NCBI RefSeq assembly: GCF_021590045.1
Contig: NZ_CP062221.1
Location: 3,596,001-3,660,000, forward strand
Source: Cellulomonas palmilytica
Lineage (GTDB): Bacteria; Actinomycetota; Actinomycetes; Actinomycetales; Cellulomonadaceae
Reading direction: 5' to 3'
DNA length: 64,000 nt
Shown here: piece by piece, positions 1 through 6,911 of the stretch
How the letters are laid out: each line of letters opens with the position of its first letter
Position numbering within the stretch: the stretch's first letter is position 1
Notes under the pieces: model-generated
The model's database searches: none
Told to the model about the DNA's origin: nothing
What the model saw: only the letters and a program-made list of their open reading frames with translations
Program-made: the position numbers and the translations under genes

Positions 1-155
1 TCCTCAGGGAGGATCCGGATGTAGTGCTGTCGCATCTTGCCCGAGATGTGGGCGAGCACCTTGTGGCCGTTGGTGAGCTCCACGCGGAACATCGCGTTCG
101 GCAGCGCCTCGACGACACTGCCCTCGATCTCGATGACGCCGTCCTTCTTCGCCAT
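1..155 (-). CDS. infA: Translation initiation factor IF-1 (partial, runs off the left edge)
   Basis: The reading frame begins [20 protein letters not shown] and continues through [20 protein letters not shown], which is the S1-like OB fold of IF-1. IF-1 binds the A site of the 30S subunit during initiation. About 51 residues are present of the usual 72-73; the C-terminus lies outside the window. The ATG is at position 155. It lies downstream of secY-adk-map in the same direction, the usual actinobacterial order, and a hairpin after map plus a promoter-like sequence suggest separate transcription. Confidence 0.95.
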   Translation of the reverse strand, partial: MAKKDGVIEIEGSVVEALPNAMFRVELTNGHKVLAHISGKMRQHYIRILPE

Positions 156-320
156 GTCCTCCGCTAACTGTCGGTCGTGTCGAGCACCACGAGGTCCACG
201 CGAACCGGCATGCCGCCGGAACGTCGTCGAGATCGTGGAAGGGAGCGGGTGCTGCCCCGGTGCCGTCCGGCCGGTCTCCCGGTCACGGACGACGAACAGA
301 GCGCACACACCCAACGGGCT

Positions 321-349
321 ACTTTACGCCATGCCACCCATTCGACGAA
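321..349 (-). promoter_or_regulatory. Putative infA promoter
   Basis: On the minus strand a TTCGTC hexamer (344-349) is followed after 17 bases by TAAAGT (321-326), matching the actinobacterial TAnnnT -10 form. It lies in the 309-base map-infA gap, about 165 bases before the infA start. Apart from this and the hairpin after map, I see nothing else in that gap. The -35 is weak, so the call is tentative. Confidence 0.4.
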
Positions 350-441
350 ACCGCTCCGGTGACCCCGAGACGTGACGTCCGACTCCCCCGCCGCGTGCTC
401 AGGGGCGTCGGAGCCCGTGCCGGGCCGCAGCACCGGCGGTG

Positions 442-462
442 GGAGCGGGCGTCGCCCGCTCC
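442..462 (-). terminator. Hairpin after map
   Basis: A perfect inverted repeat, GGAGCGGGC-GTC-GCCCGCTCC on the plus strand, lies two bases past the map stop codon. There is no T-run, as is common for actinobacterial terminators. It would end the secY-adk-map transcript. Confidence 0.55.
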
Positions 463-464
463 GG

Positions 465-1307
465 TCAGTCGAGGGGCGTCGGCGTCACACCGTGCGGCGC
501 GAGACCCGCCAGACCGCCGTCGCGCGCCGTGAGCACCCAGATCCCGCCGTCGAGGATCGCGACCGTGTGCTCCCAGTGGGCCGCGCGCGAGCCGTCCTCC
601 GTGACGACCGTCCAGTCGTCGGCGAGCACCCGCGTCGCCTGCTCACCGCGCACGAGCATCGGCTCGACCGCGACGCACAGGCCCGGGCGGACCTTCGCCC
701 CGCGGTCCCGCGTGCGGTAGTTCAGCACGTCCGGCGGCTGGTGCATCGCCGACCCGATGCCGTGACCGACGTAGTCCTCCACCACGCCGAGCCGCACGCC
801 ACCGTTGCGCCCGGCCGTGTGCGCGCCGTCCACGACGTCCTCGACCGCGTCACCGACGGCACCGAGGCGGTCGGCACCGGCGAGCGCCGCGATGCCGGCC
901 CACATGGCCTCCTCGCCGGTCGCGACGAGCTCGCGGTCCTCGACCGTGCCGTCGCCCAGGACGAACGACAGCGCGCTGTCGCCGTGCCACCCGTCGACGA
1001 CCGCACCGCAGTCGATCGACACGACGTCGCCCTCCGCGAGCACCCGCCCGCCGGGGATGCCGTGCACCACCTCGTCGTTCACCGACACGCACACCGTCGC
1101 GGGGTACCCGTGGTAGCCCAGGAACGACGGCGCCGCACCCGCCTGCACGATCACCCGTGCCGCGGCCGCGTCGACGTCCGCCGTCGTCGCGCCGGGCACA
1201 GCAGCCGCACGGGCCGCGTCGAGCGCGTCGGCGACGACGAGCCCGGCACGCCGCATGACGCGCACCTGGTCGGCGCTCTTGTACTCGATCCGTTCGCGGC
1301 CGAACAC
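465..1307 (-). CDS. map: Type I methionine aminopeptidase
   Basis: Cytosolic metalloenzyme that removes the initiator methionine from nascent proteins. All five metal ligands of the pita-bread fold are visible: Asp in VVSIDCGA, Asp in GWHGDSA, His in YVGHGIG, Glu in AVEPML and Glu in HWEHTV. The length (about 280 aa) is typical of actinobacterial MAP1 with a short N-terminus. I chose the GTG at 1307 because homologues start at xFGRERIEYK; a GTG three codons upstream (1316) lies only 3 bases from the GGAGG. It follows adk by about 20 bases, so the two are co-transcribed with secY. Confidence 0.95.
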   Translation of the reverse strand: MFGRERIEYKSADQVRVMRRAGLVVADALDAARAAAVPGATTADVDAAAARVIVQAGAAPSFLGYHGYPATVCVSVNDEVVHGIPGGRVLAEGDVVSIDCGAVVDGWHGDSALSFVLGDGTVEDRELVATGEEAMWAGIAALAGADRLGAVGDAVEDVVDGAHTAGRNGGVRLGVVEDYVGHGIGSAMHQPPDVLNYRTRDRGAKVRPGLCVAVEPMLVRGEQATRVLADDWTVVTEDGSRAAHWEHTVAILDGGIWVLTARDGGLAGLAPHGVTPTPLD

Positions 1308-1330
1308 GTGAACCACCGTCCTCCGCCCGC

Positions 1331-1909
1331 TCAGCGGGCGGGCGAGCCGATCGCCACGAGCAGGCGCTCAGTGACCTCGTCGACCTCGCCGATGCCGTCG
1401 ACGCGCGCCAGCAGGCCGCGCTGCGAGTAGACGTCCGAGATCGGGGCGGTCTGCTCGGCGTAGACGTCGAGCCGGTGGCGGATGACGTCCTCGGTGTCGT
1501 CCTCGCGACCCTCGATCTCGGCGCGCTTGAGCAGGCGCTCCGCGACGACCTCGGGGTCCGCGGTGATCTCGACCGCGAGGTCGAGGGACAGGCCGGCGTC
1601 CGCGAGGATCGCGTCGAGCTCGGCGACCTGGGCGACGTTGCGGGGGTAGCCGTCGAGCAGGAACCCACCCGCGGTGTCGTCCTGCGCGAGTCGGTCACGG
1701 ACCATCGCGTTCGTGATCTCGTCGGGCACCAAGGCGCCCCGCGACGAGTACTCCTGCGCCTTGCGGCCGAGCTCCGTGCCGCCCTTGATGTTGGCGCGGA
1801 AGATGTCGCCCGTCGAGATCGCGGGGACCGCGAGGCGCTCGGCGAGGCGGGCCGCCTGCGTGCCCTTGCCCGCTCCGGGCGGGCCGAGCAGGACCAGACG
1901 CGTGCTCAT
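1331..1909 (-). CDS. adk: Adenylate kinase
   Basis: Interconverts ATP + AMP and 2 ADP. The N-terminal P-loop LLGPPGAGKGTQA, the AMP-binding STGDIFR and the DGYPRN motif are all present. At 192 aa it is the short form with a small LID and no zinc cysteines, as usual in Actinobacteria. The ATG overlaps the secY stop codon as ATGA, so translation is coupled to secY; map follows downstream. Confidence 0.97.
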   Translation of the reverse strand: MSTRLVLLGPPGAGKGTQAARLAERLAVPAISTGDIFRANIKGGTELGRKAQEYSSRGALVPDEITNAMVRDRLAQDDTAGGFLLDGYPRNVAQVAELDAILADAGLSLDLAVEITADPEVVAERLLKRAEIEGREDDTEDVIRHRLDVYAEQTAPISDVYSQRGLLARVDGIGEVDEVTERLLVAIGSPAR

Positions 1910-3204
1910 CGGAGGAACCCTTCGTAGTGCCGCTGCTGCAGCTGGGACTCGATCTGCTTGACGGTCTCGAGGCCGACGCCGACGACGATCAGGATCGACG
2001 AGCCGCCGAACGGGATGTTCTGGCCGACGTCGAGCATGATGAACGCGATCGTCGGGATCAGCGCCACGACCGCGAGGTACAGCGAGCCGGGCGCCGTGAT
2101 GCGCGAGATCACGTAGCTGAGGTAGTCGGCGGTCGGGCGGCCGGCACGGATGCCGGGGATGAAGCCGCCGTACTTCTTCATGTTGTCCGCGACCTCGTCC
2201 GGGTTGAACGTGATCGCCGTGTAGAAGTAGCAGAAGAAGATGATCAGCACGACGTACAGCGCGAGGTTCAGCGGCGCGTCCTGCGCGGCGAGGTTCTGCG
2301 AGACCCACCGGACCCAGTCCGCGGTCTGGTCGCCGAACTGCGCGATGATCCCCGGGATCGCCAGGAGCGACGACGCGAAGATGATCGGGATGACGCCGGC
2401 CATGTTGATCTTGATCGGGATGTAGGTGCTCGACCCGCCGTACATGCGGCGGCCCACCATGCGCTTGGCGTACTGCACCGGGATGCGGCGCTGGCTCTGC
2501 TCGACGAAGACGACGAGCGCGATGACGAGCACGATGATCGCCAGGACGACGATGAACTTCGTCAGGCCGTTGTTGCCACCCGCGATCGACCACATGGCGG
2601 TCGGGAAGCTCGCGGCGATCGACGTGAAGATGAGCAGCGACATGCCGTTGCCGACGCCGCGCTCGGTGATGAGCTCGCCGAGCCACATGATCAGGCCCGT
2701 GCCCGCGGTCATCGTGATGACCATGATGACGAGCGTCGTCCACGACGAGTCCGGGATGACGTCGACGGTGCACCCGCCGAAGAGCTGGCCGCTGCGCGCG
2801 ATCGTGATGACCGTCGTCGACTGCAGGACGGCGAGCGCGATGGTCAGGTAGCGGGTGTACTGCGTGAGCTTCGCGGTACCCGACTGCCCTTCCTTGTGCA
2901 GCTCCTCGAACTTCGGGATCACGACGCGCAGCAGCTGCACGATGATGCTCGCGGTGATGTACGGCATGATCCCGAGCGCGAACACCGACAGCTGGAGCAG
3001 GGCTCCACCGCTGAACAGGTTCACCAGCCCGAGCAGGTCGTTCTCCGTACCCGCCTCGTCGATGCACTGCTGCACGTTGGGGTAGGACACCCCGGGCGTG
3101 GGCAGGAAGGATCCGATGCGGAACACCACCATGATGCCGATGGTGAAGAGCAGCTTCCGCCGCAGGTCGGGCGTCCGGAACGCCCGCACGAATGCGCCTA
3201 GCAC
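1906..3204 (-). CDS. secY: Protein translocase channel subunit SecY
   Basis: Core of the SecYEG channel in the cytoplasmic membrane. The 432-aa product shows about ten hydrophobic segments, starting with LLFTIGIMVVFRIGSF, then the periplasmic plug region and the family-typical NLFSGGALLQLSVFALGIMP. I placed the start at the GTG at 3204, because AGGAGG lies just upstream and homologues begin with (M)LxAFxRAFRTPDLRRK. adk overlaps its stop. It is separated from its usual upstream neighbour rplO by a 6-kb surface gene cluster and may have its own promoter. Confidence 0.97.
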   Translation of the reverse strand: MLGAFVRAFRTPDLRRKLLFTIGIMVVFRIGSFLPTPGVSYPNVQQCIDEAGTENDLLGLVNLFSGGALLQLSVFALGIMPYITASIIVQLLRVVIPKFEELHKEGQSGTAKLTQYTRYLTIALAVLQSTTVITIARSGQLFGGCTVDVIPDSSWTTLVIMVITMTAGTGLIMWLGELITERGVGNGMSLLIFTSIAASFPTAMWSIAGGNNGLTKFIVVLAIIVLVIALVVFVEQSQRRIPVQYAKRMVGRRMYGGSSTYIPIKINMAGVIPIIFASSLLAIPGIIAQFGDQTADWVRWVSQNLAAQDAPLNLALYVVLIIFFCYFYTAITFNPDEVADNMKKYGGFIPGIRAGRPTADYLSYVISRITAPGSLYLAVVALIPTIAFIMLDVGQNIPFGGSSILIVVGVGLETVKQIESQLQQRHYEGFLR

Positions 3205-3265
3205 CTGTCCTCCTGGGTAGCCGCTCGTGCGGCAGTCGTCAGCCACCCGGCGATGGCCGCAGGCA

Positions 3266-3294
3266 AGACTACCTGCAACCTCACCGAGCTCGGT
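3266..3294 (-). promoter_or_regulatory. Possible secY promoter
   Basis: A TAGTCT hexamer (3266-3271 on the minus strand) fits the -10 form and is identical to the rplJ -10 in this window. The -35 region, 17 bases upstream (ACCGAG), is poor. A local promoter is expected here because the upstream genes are an unrelated surface cluster. Confidence 0.35.
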
Positions 3295-3316
3295 TCTTCG
3301 CGGGTGAGCGCCTTCG

Positions 3317-4087
3317 CTACACGCGTGCCCGCCGCCGCCGACGCGCGACGAGCAGGAGCAGTATGCCCCCTGTGGCGCACGCCACGGCCCACGTGCCCAG
3401 GAACAGGACGTCGGCCCCCGTCCGGGCGAGCGGCGGCGTCCGCCCCGGTCCCGGTGTGGCCGCGGGTGACGGCGCCGGCGTCGGGGCGATCCCGTCCTGG
3501 CTCGGGCCGGGTCCGGGCGTGGGCTCGACCGTAGGGTCCGGCGTGGGTGCGACCGCGACGTCCGCGAGGTGCAGCAGCACGTCGAAGGACGCCTCGAGGC
3601 GTCCTTCGTGCGTGCCGTTCCCCGAGGTCGCGGCGACGTCGAAGACGTACCCGACCGTCAGCCGGGTCGACTCGCCCGGCGCCAGGACGCGGCTCGCGAT
3701 GCGGGTGCGGCCCGCGTCCGCGAGCGCCCGCAGCGAGCGCTCGCCGCCGTCCCACCGCAGCCGCACGTCGTCGAAGAAGGTCGTGGTGCTCCCCGCGGGC
3801 GCGTCGAGGTCGACGTCGACCAGCCACGCCGTCAGCCGGCCCGCGCTCGGCCCGTCGTTGCGCACGACGAGGGTGCGGCGCGCCTGGTCACCGGGCACGG
3901 AGACGGGCACCCCGACGAAGCTCGTCGTCGCGGTGCTCTGCGTCGTGCCGTCCCACGCGAGCGAGACCGTCGGGCCCGCCCAGCCGACGCCCAGCTCGTC
4001 GTCGGCCACCGCGGCGGCGGCCGGGGCCGTCACCGCCAGCGTGAGACCGGCGGCGACCGCGGCGAGCACCCTCGTCGCGCGCCTCAC
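3317..4087 (-). CDS. Sortase-anchored cell wall protein, LARTG type
   Basis: A 256-aa exported protein. The N-terminus is a classical signal peptide (RRATRVLAAVAAGLTLAV then TAPAAAA). A beta-rich domain follows (about residues 30-160), then a Pro/Thr-rich spacer. The C-terminus has LARTG (220-224), a hydrophobic segment and the Arg-rich tail RRRRRARV. LAxTG signals are known substrates of class E sortases in Actinobacteria; no sortase gene lies in this window. The GTG start overlaps the stop of the preceding gene (GTGA). It is the last gene of the SipW surface module and probably the wall-attached component. Confidence 0.8.
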   Translation of the reverse strand: MRRATRVLAAVAAGLTLAVTAPAAAAVADDELGVGWAGPTVSLAWDGTTQSTATTSFVGVPVSVPGDQARRTLVVRNDGPSAGRLTAWLVDVDLDAPAGSTTTFFDDVRLRWDGGERSLRALADAGRTRIASRVLAPGESTRLTVGYVFDVAATSGNGTHEGRLEASFDVLLHLADVAVAPTPDPTVEPTPGPGPSQDGIAPTPAPSPAATPGPGRTPPLARTGADVLFLGTWAVACATGGILLLLVARRRRRARV

Positions 4088-4842
4088 GGCGTGGTCCGGA
4101 AGGTCGTGAACGTGAACGTGACGGTGTGCACGGGCTCCGCCGCGACGACGAACGTGCGGGCGGCCGTCGCCGTCCACGCGGACGACGCCCCGGACACCGT
4201 CCCGGCGGGGCCCGTCGCGGTCACCTGCGCGGTGTCGGTGTGCGTCCAGCGGGTCGGCACGTAGCGCGCGACGAGGCACCAGTACTCGTCGCTGGGCGTC
4301 GTCGACGCGGTGTACGCCGAGGTCCAGGGGGTCGAGGCGAGCGTCGCACCCGCGCCCGTCAGGCTCGTCGTGCAGGCCGCCGCCGACGCGACGCGGTACG
4401 TGCTGACCTGCGACGCGCCGAACACGCCGCCCGCGGTGTCGACCGTCAGCGTGTACGCCAGGCCGCGATGCCCCTGCGCGAGGCTGCGGACCTGCAGCGG
4501 GATCGCGACCGCTCCCCCGCTGAGGCTGTTGTTGTTGTAGAGCGTCGTCGTCGCGGCCGCCGGGATCGTGTACGTCACCGAGCCGCGGTTGCGCGACGCG
4601 TCGAGGGGCGTGCTCGTCGTCGCGAAGACCGGGCTGCCGGGAGCGCCCGCGCCGAACACCGTCACCCCCACGGGCATGCGCTGCGTCCCGGTCACGGACA
4701 CGCGCCACAGCGCGAGCGTCCCGCCCGTCCCGACGCCGACGAGCGCCGCGACCAGCACGACGACCGCGACGACCGCGACGTCCCGCCGGCGCACCGCGCG
4801 GCGCACCCGCCCCACGACCGCGGCCGTCGTCGCGCGTATCAC
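4084..4842 (-). CDS. Exported protein with SipW-type alternate signal peptide
   Basis: A 252-aa protein with an Arg-rich N-terminus (RVRRAVRRRD), one long hydrophobic segment (VAVVAVVVLVAALVGVG) and directly after it GTGGTLALWRVS. The G-T-x-ALW box after the hydrophobic core is the hallmark of SipW-dependent cargo (TasA/camelysin-like and the actinobacterial alternate signal-mediated exported proteins). The rest is beta-rich and Thr/Ala/Ser-rich with two Cys. The GTG start overlaps the upstream stop, and its own stop overlaps the LARTG gene. The role is unknown; a minor or capping component of a surface structure is an inference. Confidence 0.7.
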   Translation of the reverse strand: MIRATTAAVVGRVRRAVRRRDVAVVAVVVLVAALVGVGTGGTLALWRVSVTGTQRMPVGVTVFGAGAPGSPVFATTSTPLDASRNRGSVTYTIPAAATTTLYNNNSLSGGAVAIPLQVRSLAQGHRGLAYTLTVDTAGGVFGASQVSTYRVASAAACTTSLTGAGATLASTPWTSAYTASTTPSDEYWCLVARYVPTRWTHTDTAQVTATGPAGTVSGASSAWTATAARTFVVAAEPVHTVTFTFTTFRTTP

Positions 4843-5477
4843 GGCGAGAACCCGTCGCCGTCGCGTACCTGCTCCCACGTCACGACGACCGTGCCGAGCC
4901 CGGTCGTCGGCGCCGAGGCGATCGCGGTGTCCGCGACCATCACGTCCGCGCCCGAGTACGTGAGCGTCACCGTCACCGCCCACGTCGCGGTCCCCCACGC
5001 CGCCACCTCGGCGGCCGTGAGGTTGTCCGGTGCGCCCGGCAGCAGGGTCGGCGTGCCGACCGGCACCGCGGTGGACGTGACGCCGTCCGGACGGGTGACC
5101 GTGTACGTCGCCGTCACGCCGCCCGCGGGCAGCAGCGCGGGTGCGGAGTCCCAGCTGACGCGCAGGCGCGCCGCGAGGTTGTCGCCCAGGAGCACCGGGC
5201 GGAAGCGCTGCACGACACGGAACGAGTCGCCGGGCGTTGCGAGGTGGTCGGCGGTGATCCCGTCCGACCTCGTCGCCACCGCGTGCGCCGGGCTCACGTC
5301 CGGGCTCGTCTCGGTCCAGGTGGGCGTCCCGACGAGCGCCAGGTCCAGGGTGCCGCTGCGCACCACGGAGGCGGCGACGGTCACCCCCGCGCCCCACAGC
5401 GCATAGGTCAGCCCCGCCGCGGCACCCGCGACGAGGAGGGCCGCGGCGGCGAGGGAGACGGGGCGCCGGGTCCTCAT
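4839..5477 (-). CDS. Exported protein with alternate signal peptide (SipW cargo)
   Basis: A 212-aa protein beginning MRTRRPVSLAAAALLVAGAA followed by AGLTYALWGAG. The TYALW box is the expected SipW recognition region. The mature part includes YTVTRPDGVTSTAVPVG and LTAAEVAAWGTATWAV, and resembles the 224-aa product of this cluster (6163-6837) in its SFRVVQRFRPVLLGDNLAARL stretch (there, LVGDNLVANL). The two are probably paralogous subunits. The start overlaps the sipW stop as ATGA. Function as a fibre subunit is inferred. Confidence 0.75.
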   Translation of the reverse strand: MRTRRPVSLAAAALLVAGAAAGLTYALWGAGVTVAASVVRSGTLDLALVGTPTWTETSPDVSPAHAVATRSDGITADHLATPGDSFRVVQRFRPVLLGDNLAARLRVSWDSAPALLPAGGVTATYTVTRPDGVTSTAVPVGTPTLLPGAPDNLTAAEVAAWGTATWAVTVTLTYSGADVMVADTAIASAPTTGLGTVVVTWEQVRDGDGFSP

Positions 5478-6085
5478 CGGGCGCCCTCCACCTCGCCCGT
5501 GGGGGCGCGCTCGTCGTCGGCGGGCGTGTCGGCGGGCGCGTCGGCGGTGGGCTCGTCGTCGCGCGTGCGCCTCTCGGGGCGCAGGATCATCACCGCGGCG
5601 TACCCGAGCAGCGCGGCCGCGACGAGCGCGACGGCCAGACCCTTGCGCTCGCCGAGCCACAGCGACACGTGGCCCACCCACGGCACCGAGTACACCGCCA
5701 CCGCCTGGATCTGCGCGGGCTCGATCGGGTCGTCGTCCGCCCCGTTCGCGTCGCCGCGCGTCACGAACGTCGTCCCTGCGGCGCTGATGCGCTTGGCGAC
5801 CACGCGGTGCGTGACGAGCGTCGGGTCGCCCGAGACCGGCTGGAACGTCACGACGTCGCCCACGTGGACCTCGGTGGCCGGGTCGGACACGGTCCGCACC
5901 GCGACGACGTCGCCCGGCGAGAACGTCGGCTCCATCGAGCCGGTGAGCACGGTGAGGGTGGTGCCGCCGAGCGCCTTGGGCACCACGACGAGCACCGCGA
6001 CCGCCGCCACGACGACCAGCAGCACCGCCCACATGAGGACGGAGAGCACACCGGACAGCGCGCTGTCGTGTCGTCGTGCGGTCAT
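5474..6085 (-). CDS. sipW: Signal peptidase I, SipW (ER) type
   Basis: A 203-aa membrane peptidase. An N-terminal transmembrane segment (about residues 17-40) precedes box B with the nucleophile, TGSMEPTFSPGD (Ser50). The position of the usual catalytic lysine is a histidine, THRVV (His93), and box E reads RGDANGADDD. Ser-His-Asp is the ER/SipW type rather than the Ser-Lys bacterial type. A second hydrophobic segment (KGLAVALVAAALLGYAAVMI) precedes an acidic cytosolic tail. It is flanked by three proteins with ALW-type signal peptides, which are its likely substrates. Confidence 0.92.
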   Translation of the reverse strand: MTARRHDSALSGVLSVLMWAVLLVVVAAVAVLVVVPKALGGTTLTVLTGSMEPTFSPGDVVAVRTVSDPATEVHVGDVVTFQPVSGDPTLVTHRVVAKRISAAGTTFVTRGDANGADDDPIEPAQIQAVAVYSVPWVGHVSLWLGERKGLAVALVAAALLGYAAVMILRPERRTRDDEPTADAPADTPADDERAPTGEVEGAR

Positions 6086-6124
6086 CGGGGCTCCTCGTGC
6101 TCGTCAGGGCGGGAGATGGGCGGT

Positions 6125-6156
6125 AGGTGGGCGGGACGCGAACGCCCCGCCCACCT
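6125..6156 (-). terminator. Hairpin between the 224-aa cargo gene and sipW
   Basis: A 14-bp stem (AGGTGGGCGGGGCG on the minus strand) with a TTCG loop, starting 6 bases after the cargo gene stop and ending 39 bases before the sipW ATG. As the following genes run in the same direction without an obvious promoter, it probably acts as a partial terminator or a 3' stabiliser, giving more of the upstream subunits than of the protease. Confidence 0.6.
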
Positions 6157-6162
6157 GCGCGG

Positions 6163-6837
6163 TCAGCTGAAGTCGGCGCCGCTGCGGTCCTGCTGCAGCG
6201 AGACGGCCAGGTTCTTCAGCGCCGTCGCCGCGTTCATCGTCGAAGCGGCGGTCGTGCCGCTCGCCTCGGCGGACCAGTCCGCGGTGACGACCACGAACAG
6301 GTCGGCGGCGGTCGTGCCGTCGACGACGACCGTGCCGGTGTTCACCGGGGCGCCCGCGGCCTGGCCGGTGCGCGGCGCGGCGAACCGCAGCGTCGTCGAG
6401 GTGCCGTCGAGCACGCCGGCGGTCACGTCGGTGCCGTTCGCGTCGAACACCTGGTAGGAGACGACCAGGCCCTCGGGCAGGGGCGTCGTGCCGCCCGAGC
6501 TCGTGACGTCGAGGTTCGCGACGAGGTTGTCGCCGACGAGCGTGACGTCCAGGCCGTACGTGCCCTCGGCGACGTCACCCGGGACCATGCGCCACGTCTG
6601 CAGGTCGACCGTGTGGCCGTCCAGCTCGGTCACGGGCGTCGCGGCGACCGTGACGTCCGTGCGGTCCGGGGACACGTCGAACCAGCCGACGCTCGTGGCC
6701 GACACGCCGAGCTCACCGTTGGTGATCGTGCCGCCCGGGATCGAGTCCGAGTCGGACCACAGGGCGAACGTCGTGCCGCCGGACAGGAGCGCGAGACCGG
6801 CGAGCCCGGCGATGACGCCCTTCGTCTTGTTCTTCAT
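6163..6837 (-). CDS. Exported protein with alternate signal peptide, likely major subunit
   Basis: A 224-aa protein starting MKNKTKGVIAGLAGLALLSG followed by GTTFALWSDSDS, a textbook SipW-cognate signal peptide (hydrophobic core, then G-T-T-F-A-L-W-S). The mature domain is beta-rich and contains LVGDNLVANLDVTSSGG, similar to the 212-aa product of this cluster (4839-5477). Proteins of this kind form TasA/camelysin-like surface material in Firmicutes; the actinobacterial homologues are largely uncharacterised. A GAAAGG lies before the ATG. The hairpin right after the gene suggests it is the most highly expressed cargo. Confidence 0.78.
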   Translation of the reverse strand: MKNKTKGVIAGLAGLALLSGGTTFALWSDSDSIPGGTITNGELGVSATSVGWFDVSPDRTDVTVAATPVTELDGHTVDLQTWRMVPGDVAEGTYGLDVTLVGDNLVANLDVTSSGGTTPLPEGLVVSYQVFDANGTDVTAGVLDGTSTTLRFAAPRTGQAAGAPVNTGTVVVDGTTAADLFVVVTADWSAEASGTTAASTMNAATALKNLAVSLQQDRSGADFS

Positions 6838-6911
6838 GGTCGTGCCTTTCTGTGGAGGGTTCGCCCCGCGAGGGGCCGCAGTCCGTCCGGGCTCGGGCGG
6901 TCTGGATCCGG

